The position numbers and the translations under genes were made by a program. 64,000 nucleotides of DNA from Candidatus Muproteobacteria bacterium (lineage in GTDB: Bacteria; Pseudomonadota; Gammaproteobacteria; Acidiferrobacterales; Sulfurifustaceae), in NCBI GenBank assembly GCA_027449605.1, contig DAIDLH010000008.1, positions 1-64,000 on the forward strand, given 5' to 3'. This document shows positions 12,061 through 21,427 of the stretch, in pieces (position 1 is the first letter of the stretch; every line of letters begins with the position of its first letter). The notes under the pieces were generated by a model. It was not told the origin of the DNA and ran no database searches. It saw only the letters and a list, made by a program, of their open reading frames with translations.

Positions 12061-12473
12061 CAGTGGTTGCCGCCGGTCAATTTGATCACCCGCGCCGGAC
12101 CCGGAGGCACGGTTTTCTGTTCCACTTCGCGTAGCGCCTTGGGGAACTCACTCTGCGCGCGACGCATGATCTCCGCGCTCGCCGGCGAGTAATACACGGC
12201 CTCGTAGCAAACCGGATCGTCGAGCGACCGGCGTGCCTGGGGCATGAAGCGCTGCCAGGCAAGCTCGATCATCCTGCCTCCCTCGCGATCCACGAAAATG
12301 AATTCTTCCGTATCCAGCACCGCCAGGAACTGCATGCCGCGCAGCGGCACGAACAGACAGCCGTTCGCGGCCCGCGTCAACAACCGGTGCGCGAGATTGT
12401 AGGTCTCGGCCGGCAGCGTGCGCGGCGCGCGCGACAGCTCGGGCGGACGATAGAAGGTTTCCTCGACTATCAT
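12060..12473 (-). CDS. Conserved hypothetical protein
   Basis: 137 aa; 1-nt overlap with the downstream IMPase gene; no family recognised. Confidence 0.7.
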   Translation of the reverse strand: MIVEETFYRPPELSRAPRTLPAETYNLAHRLLTRAANGCLFVPLRGMQFLAVLDTEEFIFVDREGGRMIELAWQRFMPQARRSLDDPVCYEAVYYSPASAEIMRRAQSEFPKALREVEQKTVPPGPARVIKLTGGNH

Positions 12474-12483
12474 ATGAACTCTC

Positions 12484-12625
12484 GCCGCAAAGTCGCAAAG
12501 AACGCAGAGAGAATCATTTATAAATACTGAACCATGAATTTAAAACCGGGCATATTCACTGTCCTTCACTCAGCATTGAACATTCACAATTCAGTTTTTC
12601 TTTGCGTCCTTCGCGTCTCTGCGGC
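12484..12625. repeat. Inverted-repeat element copy 5 (long-loop variant)
   Basis: Arms gccgcaaagtcgcaaagaacgcagag / ctttgcgtccttcgcgtctctgcggc separated by about 90 nt. Confidence 0.7.
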
Positions 12626-12633
12626 AAAAATTC

Positions 12634-13188
12634 TTATGCAACTTTCCACTTGATCGAACAGCCCATGCTCGGAATCTGGTCCTTCGGTCCCTGCCCGGTC
12701 TGCGCCACCTGCTTCATCGCCTCGAACAGGTCGCGGCGCGCGTTCGGCGCCGGCTCCTTGCGCGACTCGTCGAGACGGCCACGGTACTGGAGCTTGAGAT
12801 CCTGGTTGTAACCGAAGAAATCCGGCGTGCACACCGCGCCGTAGGCCTTGGCGACCTGCTGGGTTTCGTCGTAGAGATACGGAAACGGAAAGCGGAGCTC
12901 GGCGGCGATCTTTTTCATGTTGTCGAACGAATCCTCGGCATACTCCGTGGGATCGTTGGACATGATCGCCACCGCGTTCACGCCCAGGTCTTTCAGTTCG
13001 CGGGTATCGCGGATAATGCGGTCGCGCACCGACTTGACGTACGGACAGTGATTGCAGATGAACATCACCAGCAGGCCGTTTTTTCCGCGGACATCGTTCA
13101 GCGTCCAGATTTTCCCGTCCACGCCCGGCAGGCGAAAATCCGGGGCTGGACGTCCGAAATCACATACCGGGGTTTCCGTACGGACCAT
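12634..13188 (-). CDS. Thioredoxin/AhpC-TSA family protein
   Basis: MVRTETPVCDFGRPAPDFRLPGVDGKIWTLNDVRGKNGLLVMFICNHCPYVKSV... thioredoxin-like fold with CNHC. Confidence 0.88.
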   Translation of the reverse strand: MVRTETPVCDFGRPAPDFRLPGVDGKIWTLNDVRGKNGLLVMFICNHCPYVKSVRDRIIRDTRELKDLGVNAVAIMSNDPTEYAEDSFDNMKKIAAELRFPFPYLYDETQQVAKAYGAVCTPDFFGYNQDLKLQYRGRLDESRKEPAPNARRDLFEAMKQVAQTGQGPKDQIPSMGCSIKWKVA

Positions 13189-13252
13189 AATTTGTTTCTC
13201 CGAAAAACCTTCATTAACACATGGCGAATCGCCCTGTATCATCGTCCAGTCT

Positions 13253-14599
13253 ATGGACAACGACCGGCTTACGCAACGAGACCTGCGCGTGCTGTGGCAC
13301 CCGTGCACGCAGATGCGCGATCACGAAACCATCCCGCTGATTCCGATCCGCCGCGGACGCGGCGCGTGGCTCGAGGATTTCGACGGTAAACGCTATCTCG
13401 ACGCCATCAGCTCGTGGTGGGTCAACCTGTTCGGCCACGCCAACCCGCGCATCAACGCCGCGATTACGGACCAGCTGCAAAATCTGGAACACGTGATCCT
13501 GGCGGGTTTCACGCATGAACCGGTGGTACAGCTTTCCGAGCGGCTCGTGCAGATCGCGCCCATCGGCCTGCGCCGCTGCTTTTACGCCGACAGCGGCTCC
13601 GCCGCGGTCGAGATCGCGCTCAAAATGAGCTTTCATTACTGGCGGAATCTCGGCGACAGGAAGCGCACGCGCTTCATTCATCTCGCGAACAGCTACCACG
13701 GCGAAACACTGGGGGCGCTGGCGGTCGGCGACGTGGCCATGTACAAGGAAACCTACCAGCCGCTGCTGCTCGAAGCGATCACGGTCAAGTCGCCGGACTG
13801 CTATTACCGCGAGCCCGGCGAGTCCTGGGCCGATTATTCGGCGCGCGCCTTCGCCGAAATGGAAACGGCACTGGCGCGCCATGCCGGCGAGGTCTGCGCC
13901 GTGATCGTGGAACCGCTGGTGCAGTGCGCCGGGTCGATGCGCATGTACGATCCGGTTTATCTGAAATTATTGCGTCAGGCTTGCGACAAGCATGGCGTGC
14001 ACCTGATCGCGGATGAAATCGCCGTCGGTTTCGGGCGCAGCGGCACGATGTTCGCCTGCGAACAGGCCGGGATCGCGCCGGATTTCCTGTGCCTCGGCAA
14101 GGGACTGACCGGCGGTTACCTGCCGCTGTCCGTGTGCCTGACCACCGATGAAGTTTACGCGGCGTTCTACGCGGAATACACGGCGCGCAAGGCGTTCCTG
14201 CACTCGCACAGTTACACCGGCAACCCGCTCGCCTGCCGCGCCGCGCTCGCGACGCTCGATATTTTCCGCGACGACGACGTGATCGACCGCAACAAGCAAC
14301 TCGCGGCGCACATGGGACGCGCGGCGGCGTCGCTGTCCGATCACCCGCACGTGGCCGAGGTGCGGCAGACCGGCATGATCCTCGCGATCGAAATGGTCAG
14401 GGACAGGAAAACCCGCGCGCCGTATCCGTGGCAGGAGCGGCGCGGACTGGCGGTTTACCGTCATGGACTGGAACGCGGTGTGCTGCTGCGGCCGCTCGGC
14501 GACGTGATCTATTTCATGCCGCCGTACGTGATCACACCGGAAGAGATCGACCTGCTGGCGACGGTGGCGCGGGAAGGAATTGATCGCGCCAGCGCGTGA
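13253..14599 (+). CDS. bioA: Adenosylmethionine-8-amino-7-oxononanoate aminotransferase
   Basis: HPCTQMRDHETIPLIPI, ISSWWVNLFGHANPRIN, and class III aminotransferase motifs (IADEIAVGFGRSG). Confidence 0.94.
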   Translation: MDNDRLTQRDLRVLWHPCTQMRDHETIPLIPIRRGRGAWLEDFDGKRYLDAISSWWVNLFGHANPRINAAITDQLQNLEHVILAGFTHEPVVQLSERLVQIAPIGLRRCFYADSGSAAVEIALKMSFHYWRNLGDRKRTRFIHLANSYHGETLGALAVGDVAMYKETYQPLLLEAITVKSPDCYYREPGESWADYSARAFAEMETALARHAGEVCAVIVEPLVQCAGSMRMYDPVYLKLLRQACDKHGVHLIADEIAVGFGRSGTMFACEQAGIAPDFLCLGKGLTGGYLPLSVCLTTDEVYAAFYAEYTARKAFLHSHSYTGNPLACRAALATLDIFRDDDVIDRNKQLAAHMGRAAASLSDHPHVAEVRQTGMILAIEMVRDRKTRAPYPWQERRGLAVYRHGLERGVLLRPLGDVIYFMPPYVITPEEIDLLATVAREGIDRASA

Positions 14600-14602
14600 A
14601 GT

Positions 14603-15067
14603 TTACGCCGGATAAAACACCTTCTTCAGCGCTTCCACGTCGGGGATGAGCATCAGCCTGCCGTCCACCTTGAGTCCCGCCGCGATGTACGGCAGGTCGG
14701 GCATTTCCGCCTCGGTGACGACGGGCTCGCTGCGAGTCAGCAGCTGCGGGCGCGGCTCCGCGGTGGCGAACATGGCGTAGAACTCCCAGTCGCTGCGTCC
14801 GCTCAGGGGATAAAAGATGACGATCTTGCCGGTCGCGGTGTTGACCGGCGTCGGCGCGCCCACCAGCGTCTCGAACGAAATCACCGGCACCGCGAGCGTG
14901 CGCCAGCCGATCACGCCCTTGAGCCACGGCTGGCTGAACGGAACCGGCGCCATCGTCGCCTGCGGGTTGATCACCTCGGCCACCGCCGCGCTGGGCACGA
15001 GCAGCGTGACCCCGTCGAGCGGCAGCTCGAGCGAGTGCAGGCGCGGACCCGGGGCCGGCTTTTTCAT
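14603..15067 (-). CDS. CheW domain protein, ChpC-like
   Basis: MKKPAPGPRLHSLELPLDGVTLLVPSAAVAEVI...LKGVIGWRTLAVPVISFE; CheW fold, downstream of chpA. Confidence 0.83.
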   Translation of the reverse strand: MKKPAPGPRLHSLELPLDGVTLLVPSAAVAEVINPQATMAPVPFSQPWLKGVIGWRTLAVPVISFETLVGAPTPVNTATGKIVIFYPLSGRSDWEFYAMFATAEPRPQLLTRSEPVVTEAEMPDLPYIAAGLKVDGRLMLIPDVEALKKVFYPA

Positions 15068-15507
15068 TCCTCCCCCAGGCTCTGCAGATAGGCGATCAGC
15101 GCCTTCGGTTCGAACACCAGTATCGCGCGCTGGCCGGTGATCCAGGCGCCGGAAAACAGGTGACCGAGACGCGTCGGCGGCAACCCGAGCGGCGTGAACG
15201 GAGAAATCACGGTCTCGGCGCGTGGCAGCAGCTGAACCTCGTCGACGACCAGTCCCACCGTCTGCGGCGACACGTCCAGAAACACCGCGCGGCGCCAGCG
15301 CGGAGGCCGGGTCACGCGCAGCGCGGCATCGAGCCCGTACGCCGGCAGGCGCCGGTTCTGCACCGCGCGCCATGCCGCGACATTGCCTTCGGGGGATTTG
15401 TTGGTGATCAGGTTCTCGCGCTGCTCGATGGTGAAACCCGGCATGCTCGGCAGCAGATAGCCGGTGTCGCCGAGTTGCAGGCGCATGAACTGTTGCGGAT
15501 CGGTCAC
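15064..15507 (-). CDS. Divergent CheW domain protein
   Basis: 147 aa; LFSGAWITGQRAILVFEPKALI resembles the CheW C-terminal strand; 4-nt overlap with the next gene. Confidence 0.65.
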   Translation of the reverse strand: MTDPQQFMRLQLGDTGYLLPSMPGFTIEQRENLITNKSPEGNVAAWRAVQNRRLPAYGLDAALRVTRPPRWRRAVFLDVSPQTVGLVVDEVQLLPRAETVISPFTPLGLPPTRLGHLFSGAWITGQRAILVFEPKALIAYLQSLGEE

Positions 15508-15568
15508 GGTCGCGGAATCCCAGAACCGGGCATGGCGCCGCGTCGCTCAGCGGACCGGGGTCGGCATG

Positions 15569-18500
15569 TCACGGCGCCCGGCCCTTCGCGAGCAGAGTGT
15601 CGATGTTCTTGAACAACTCGTCTTCCTGATAGGGCTTGCTCATGTACATGTCCACGCCCAGGTCGAACGCCTTCTGCCGGTGCTTGGCGCCGGCGCGCGA
15701 CGTGATCATGATGATCGGGATGTGCTTGAGGTTCTCGTCGGAACGCACGCGCGTGGTCAGCTCGTAACCGTCCATGCGCGGCATCTCGATGTCGACCAGC
15801 ATCACGTCGGGCAGATGGTCGCGCAATTGCTCGACAGCATCGAGGCCATCCTTCGCGACCAGCACGTCCATGCCGCGCTTCTGCAGGTGCTTGCTCGTGA
15901 CCTTGCGCACGGTAAGCGAATCGTCGACCACCATGACGACCGGCCGCGCGCGGACGTCCTGCGCCACCTTGCCCTCCGGCCGGTGTTCGAAGTGGACCAC
16001 GTCATCGCGGTACCACAGGCCGGGAAGGTCCAGGATCAGCACCACGCGCCCGTCGCCGAGGATGGTCGCGCCGGCCAGGCCCTTGAGCGCGGACAATTGC
16101 GGCCCGAGAGACTTGATCACCACTTCGCGCGTGCCGGCCAGGCCGTCGACCTGGATCGCGACCTCGCGGGTGCCGGTGCGCGCCAGCAGGATCGGCACTT
16201 TCCTGCCGTTGCGCGGGCTCGAGGCGATGCCGAGGCGGCTCCCGAGGTGCATGTACGGATACACCTGTTCGTTGTAGGTCAGCAGCGGATTGTTGCCCAT
16301 CGACAGCCCGGCGATCTTCTCGATCGGGAATTCGACGATGTTCACGACCGAACCGAGCGGCAGGGCGAACAACTGGTCGCCGACATAGGCCATCAAGGCC
16401 TGCGTGATGGAAAGCGTCAGCGGCAGACGGATGATGAAGGTCGTGCCGACGCCGCGCTCGGTGTCCACCGACATGCTGCCGCCCAGTTGCTTCACTTCGC
16501 TGTGCACCACGTCCATGCCCACGCCGCGGCCGGAGAGATGGGTGATGCTCTGCGCCGTGGAGAATCCGGACATGAGGATGAACTGGATCAGCTCTTCCTC
16601 GCTCAGGTTGGCGTCGGCCGGCATGAGCCCGCGCTCGATCGCCTTGGCGCGGATGCCCTCGATGTTGAGACCCGCGCCGTCGTCGGAAAAACGGATGACC
16701 ACTTCGGAGCCTTCCTGCGAAGTGGCGATGTTGATGCGCCCGACCGGCGGCTTGCCCTTGCGGCGGCGTTCCGCCTCGGACTCGATGCCATGGTCGATGC
16801 TGTTGCGGATCATGTGCTCGAACGGCCCGATCATGCGCTCGAGCACGTTGCGGTCGATTTCGACCTCCGCGTTCTCGAGATTCAATTCCACGCGCTTGCC
16901 GAGCTCGCGCCCGGTCTGGCGCACGATATGCCGCAGCCGCGCCGCCTGCGTCGAAAAACCGACCATGCGCGTGCGCATCAGTCCTTCCTGCAGCTCGGTG
17001 TTGATGCGCGCCTGCTGTTGCAGCACCGATTCGGCCTCGCCCACGAAATTGCCCAGGTTGTTCTGGATCGTGCCCAGATCGTGCAGGCTTTCCGCGAGCG
17101 AGCGTGACAGCTGTTGCAGGCGACTGAAACGGTCGAACTCCAGCGGATCGAAATCGACGTCGCGGCCGCCGGCCCCCGCTTCCTGTTCCATGCGATAGAG
17201 AATCTGCGACTCGGACTGGATTTCGAGCTCGCGGATCTGTTCGCGGAAACGCGTGATGTTGCGCGACAGCTCGGAAAGGTTGTCGCGGACGCTGTAGATC
17301 TGCTGCTCCATGCGCGAACGCGAGATGCTCACTTCGCCGGCGTAATTGACCAGCTCGTTCAGCAGGCTGGTGTTGACGCGCACCTGGCCGCGGCGCTCCA
17401 TCTTTTCCGGCCACTGCTTGTCCTCGGTCTCGGGAAGGTCGCGGCGTTCGTCGATCTCCGCCGGCGTTTCCGGCATCACCGCCGGCGCCTCCACGGCGGA
17501 CACGACCTCGACGACCGGCTCGGGCTCCGCCACGGGCGACGGTGCGAGCGGTTCCGTTTCCGGCGTCGCCGGGGGCGGCGCGACGCTGACGGCTGGCGTC
17601 GCGGCCGGCATTACCGGCACGGGCTCGCCGGCGGCCAGCGCCTGCAGTTTGGCGTCGAGCTCGTGAACGTCCGGGACCGGCTTGCCGTTCTGGGCGTGAT
17701 CGAGCATGGTCACCAGCATGTCATGCACTTCATCGAACAGGTCGAACAGTTCGCCGCTGACGGCCACCTCGCCGTCCTCGATGTGCTTGAGCAGGGTTTC
17801 GGTATCGTGGCTGAGATGGCCCATGGTCATCGCGCCGGCCATGCGCGCGCCGCCCTTGAGCGTATGCAGCGAACGCTTCAGATCCTGCACCAGGGCTTTT
17901 GCTTCCGGCTGGCCGCGCCAGCGGGTGAGCGCCTCCTCGATATTGCCGAGAATATCGGCGGCTTCTTCCTGGAAGATTTCCAGCAACTCGGGGTCGATCT
18001 GCTCGGTCACGGCAGGCGCTGTCGGCGCCGCGGCGGCCGGCAACGGCGGTTTCGGCGGCACCGGCCGTGGCGCCTCCACGCGTGGTACGGGCTCGGGTTC
18101 TTCGAGGGCTTCCTCCGTACGCGCTTCCAGCTCCGCCGGTTCCTCCGCGCGCGGTTTTTCCTCCGGCGCCTGGATTTCGACGCTGGCTTCGGCGGACGAC
18201 GTCGGTGCGGCGACTTCCATCCCAGGTTCGGGATGCACCAGATGCGCGCTTTCCGCGCGCAGCTGGTGCGACAACTCGATGAACCGATGCCGCAGATCGC
18301 CGGACGAAGTCGCCCCGCTGTTCATGCGCTCGACCAGCTCGGCGACGGCCGCCTCGAAGCGGCCGACCAGCTCGAGATGGGTTTCCGTCAGCGGAATGTT
18401 TTCGGTCTTGAGCGCGTTCAGCAGCTTCTCGATTTCCGCGCAGGGCTCGGACACCGTCTCGAGACCGAGCGAGCGCGCGTTACCGGCGAGCGTGTGCACG

Positions 18501-21337
18501 GAACGGAAAAGGGTTTCCGACACGAAGCAGATGCCGCCGGCTTCGCGGCAGGCGGCAACCTGCTGACGGATGTTGGCGAGATTGCCATGCGCCTCGGTGG
18601 TGAATATCTCGAGCAGCGTCGGTTCGAGTCTCGGCAGGTCCCCGGCTTCCGCAACGGCGGCCGGCGTCTCCGCCCGCGCCGGGGTCGCCGCCGCCGGTTT
18701 GGACGCCGCCGCGGGCGCGACGCCCGGCTGAGCCAGCAGCTGCGCCTCCTCGCGCAATGCCTCGACATCGATGCCATGCGGCGGTCCGCCCGCGAGCACG
18801 TCGACCATCCGCGGCAGCGCTTCCTGGACCCGCACGAGCAGGTCGATGATCTCCGGCGAGGGCGCGATCTTGGCCTCGCGCACCTTGTTCAGCACATTCT
18901 CGACCGCCCACGACAATTCCGCCACCTCGCTCGCGCCGACCATGCGGCCGCTGCCCTTCAGCGTGTGATAGCCGCGACGCAATTCGGTCAGCGCGCCCTG
19001 GTTCTCGGTATCGCCGCGCCAGACGACGAACTTGTTCTTGATGTTTTCGAGCACGTCGCGCGCGTCCTCGATGAAGATGTCCATGATCTCGGCGTCGAAT
19101 TCCTCGTCCGCGGCGGCGCGCGCCGGCGCGGAGGACGGCTTCGGGGGCGCAGCGGCGACAGGAGCGGGCGCCTCAATCTCCTCGGGCGGTTCGGCGGCCG
19201 CCGGCTCGTTCATGTCGGACTGCTGCGTTTCCATTTCAGGTTCCACGGCCGGTTCGACCGGAGACGCCGGCGACACGGTACGCAGGGTCATGCGGCGCCC
19301 GGCCAGCACCGACATCGCCGTGAACGACTGCTTCAGCGTGTCGACGATCTCTCCGGACAGGCGCGACGGATCCTCGGCCACCAGCTCGAGCAGATGATTC
19401 ATTTCCGCGCTGATGCGGGCGATTTTCTCCTGCCCCTGGGTCCGGGCCAGTTGCGTGAGTTCTTCGATCTGCTGCGCCAGCGTCTCGCGCGCGACCTCGT
19501 TGTCGGAGTCGTCGATCCACGACTCGAGGCTCAGACGCACGCCGTCGATGAGCAGGGCCGGATCGCGCTGCTTGCCGTGGCCGCTGCCCAGCGCTGCATT
19601 CATTTCCTTGAGCGCCAAATCGATCAGCGCCTCCAGGTTCGGCCGGTCGGCGCGCAAGCCCTCAACAAAGGCGCCGATCGTGCCGACACACACGGCCAGT
19701 CCGTCCATGATGGCGCTGTCGGCCACCAGCGCGCCGCTGCGGATGTCCTCGACGTGCTGTTTGGTCGCCTCCACCAGTTCGGCGGCGCGCGCCTGGCCCA
19801 GGATCTGCATCGCGCCCAGAATCTGCGACAGCAGTTGCGGGACATCGTCGAGCGCCTGCACGCGCGCGGTATCGGCGGCGAAGCCCTCCAGCGCTTCCTC
19901 GATGCGGCCGAGGTTGACGCTGACTTCGCCAGCCACCACGTTCAGCAATTGCTTGTAATCGGATTCCGTCAGCTCGCCGTCCGTGACCTCGAGACCTTCG
20001 GCCGCGGGCGCGGCGCCGGCGTCGTCCGGCGAATGCAGCCGGTGCAGCCGCTGGACCGCGTCGTCGATCTGCCGCTTCCATTCGGCGGGCGAGCGACTGA
20101 TGTCGCGGGTGCTGCTCTCGACCATGAGCAACGCCTCGGCCATGGGCATGGAGACCGCTTCGGGGTTCGCGATCCGGTTGTCGATCAGGGCGCGACAGAC
20201 TTGCGACAGTTCGTCCACCAGTGCTTTCAGCATCGGCACGTTGAGCATGTCGAGCGTGCCGGACATTTTATGGAACGATTCGAGCAGCGGTTCGAGCGAC
20301 ACCGTGGCGCGGTTTTCCGGATCGAAATACGTCGACATCAGGTCCTGCGCCGCCTCGATTTCCTTGCCGAGCGCCGCCGACACCGATTCCAGCGCCTCGG
20401 GCGTGGGCAGATCGCCGGTCGCGGGAATCTCGGCGTCGCCGCCGGTCAACAGGAAGTCCAGTTCGAACGCCTGCTTGAGTTGCGTGACCCGGGGGCCGGT
20501 GGATTTCGCGTGCGCGACGTCCCACAGGATCGCCTGCGTGAGCGATTCGGACGCGTGACGCAGCGCCGACTTTTCCGCGCCGTCGATGATCTTCTTGATC
20601 TGCTGATCGAGACGCGCGAACAGTTTCTTGCGTTCGGCCGTCACTTCGAGCCCGTCGTCGATCAGGGCCTCGAACAGGCCGCTGGCGACCCAGAACAGCT
20701 GCTCGAGCGCGGCCACCCCGGTCGCGGCGCGCAGTTGCTCGAAAACGTCCATGATCGTGCGCAGCGGTTCTTTCTTCGAAGTATCGCGCAACCAGCCGAG
20801 CAGCGCCGGCTGAAAGCTGCCGCGCAGCTGTTTGGCGAAATCGCGATATTCCGCCTCGCCGCGTTTCTCCGCGGGAGGTTCGACGGGCGGAGGGCGCACC
20901 GAAAGATCGGGATGGAACAATTCCAGTTCCGAGATCGGCGCGACGTCGTGCGCGGCGCGCAGCTCGTTGATCAGCGCGACGTGCTTGAGCGGCACGTCCA
21001 GCTGGCCGTACTGAAGCCGCGCCAGATAATCCGGCAGCGTGAGGATGCCGCGCGTCAGAACGTCGAAGATTTTCGAATCGGCGGCGGCTTTGTCGTTGAT
21101 GACCGCTTCGGCCAGCGCCTCGGTTTCCCTGGCGAGCATGGCCGCGCCGTCGAGTTCGACCATGAGCAGCGTGCCCACCACCTGGTGCAGGTGGGTGGCG
21201 CAGAAACGCAGACGCGTCTTGTCGGAGGGATTTTCGGCGAACGACTCGAGCGCGAGACGCGCCTGTTTCAGCGTCTCGTCGATCTCGGTCTTCACCCAAC
21301 CGAGCGTGCTCAGGTCAACTTTGCTGTGCGTGCTCAT
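15569..21337 (-). CDS. chpA: ChpA/PilL-type hybrid histidine kinase (multiple Hpt, HATPase, CheW, REC)
   Basis: 1922 aa; three clear Hpt motifs (YHTLKGSGRMVG, VHTLAGNARSLG, LHTLKGGARMAG); MIRNSIDHGIE and GRGVGMDVV ATPase motifs; C-terminal receiver (MVVDDSLTVRK, VDIEMPRMDGYE). Confidence 0.95.
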   Translation of the reverse strand: MSTHSKVDLSTLGWVKTEIDETLKQARLALESFAENPSDKTRLRFCATHLHQVVGTLLMVELDGAAMLARETEALAEAVINDKAAADSKIFDVLTRGILTLPDYLARLQYGQLDVPLKHVALINELRAAHDVAPISELELFHPDLSVRPPPVEPPAEKRGEAEYRDFAKQLRGSFQPALLGWLRDTSKKEPLRTIMDVFEQLRAATGVAALEQLFWVASGLFEALIDDGLEVTAERKKLFARLDQQIKKIIDGAEKSALRHASESLTQAILWDVAHAKSTGPRVTQLKQAFELDFLLTGGDAEIPATGDLPTPEALESVSAALGKEIEAAQDLMSTYFDPENRATVSLEPLLESFHKMSGTLDMLNVPMLKALVDELSQVCRALIDNRIANPEAVSMPMAEALLMVESSTRDISRSPAEWKRQIDDAVQRLHRLHSPDDAGAAPAAEGLEVTDGELTESDYKQLLNVVAGEVSVNLGRIEEALEGFAADTARVQALDDVPQLLSQILGAMQILGQARAAELVEATKQHVEDIRSGALVADSAIMDGLAVCVGTIGAFVEGLRADRPNLEALIDLALKEMNAALGSGHGKQRDPALLIDGVRLSLESWIDDSDNEVARETLAQQIEELTQLARTQGQEKIARISAEMNHLLELVAEDPSRLSGEIVDTLKQSFTAMSVLAGRRMTLRTVSPASPVEPAVEPEMETQQSDMNEPAAAEPPEEIEAPAPVAAAPPKPSSAPARAAADEEFDAEIMDIFIEDARDVLENIKNKFVVWRGDTENQGALTELRRGYHTLKGSGRMVGASEVAELSWAVENVLNKVREAKIAPSPEIIDLLVRVQEALPRMVDVLAGGPPHGIDVEALREEAQLLAQPGVAPAAASKPAAATPARAETPAAVAEAGDLPRLEPTLLEIFTTEAHGNLANIRQQVAACREAGGICFVSETLFRSVHTLAGNARSLGLETVSEPCAEIEKLLNALKTENIPLTETHLELVGRFEAAVAELVERMNSGATSSGDLRHRFIELSHQLRAESAHLVHPEPGMEVAAPTSSAEASVEIQAPEEKPRAEEPAELEARTEEALEEPEPVPRVEAPRPVPPKPPLPAAAAPTAPAVTEQIDPELLEIFQEEAADILGNIEEALTRWRGQPEAKALVQDLKRSLHTLKGGARMAGAMTMGHLSHDTETLLKHIEDGEVAVSGELFDLFDEVHDMLVTMLDHAQNGKPVPDVHELDAKLQALAAGEPVPVMPAATPAVSVAPPPATPETEPLAPSPVAEPEPVVEVVSAVEAPAVMPETPAEIDERRDLPETEDKQWPEKMERRGQVRVNTSLLNELVNYAGEVSISRSRMEQQIYSVRDNLSELSRNITRFREQIRELEIQSESQILYRMEQEAGAGGRDVDFDPLEFDRFSRLQQLSRSLAESLHDLGTIQNNLGNFVGEAESVLQQQARINTELQEGLMRTRMVGFSTQAARLRHIVRQTGRELGKRVELNLENAEVEIDRNVLERMIGPFEHMIRNSIDHGIESEAERRRKGKPPVGRINIATSQEGSEVVIRFSDDGAGLNIEGIRAKAIERGLMPADANLSEEELIQFILMSGFSTAQSITHLSGRGVGMDVVHSEVKQLGGSMSVDTERGVGTTFIIRLPLTLSITQALMAYVGDQLFALPLGSVVNIVEFPIEKIAGLSMGNNPLLTYNEQVYPYMHLGSRLGIASSPRNGRKVPILLARTGTREVAIQVDGLAGTREVVIKSLGPQLSALKGLAGATILGDGRVVLILDLPGLWYRDDVVHFEHRPEGKVAQDVRARPVVMVVDDSLTVRKVTSKHLQKRGMDVLVAKDGLDAVEQLRDHLPDVMLVDIEMPRMDGYELTTRVRSDENLKHIPIIMITSRAGAKHRQKAFDLGVDMYMSKPYQEDELFKNIDTLLAKGRAP

Positions 21338-21427
21338 CGAAATAACAAAACTCCGCCGCGATCCGTCTTCTCATTCATGCGGAAGACGTGAAACCCGCCT
21401 CCGAACCTTGCCGCCCGGCGGGCGGCA

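Noticed and set aside
17114-21391. 1425-aa plus-strand ORF
   Set aside because: Exactly antisense to chpA; His/Arg/Gly-rich mirror translation typical of stop-free antisense frames in high-GC DNA.
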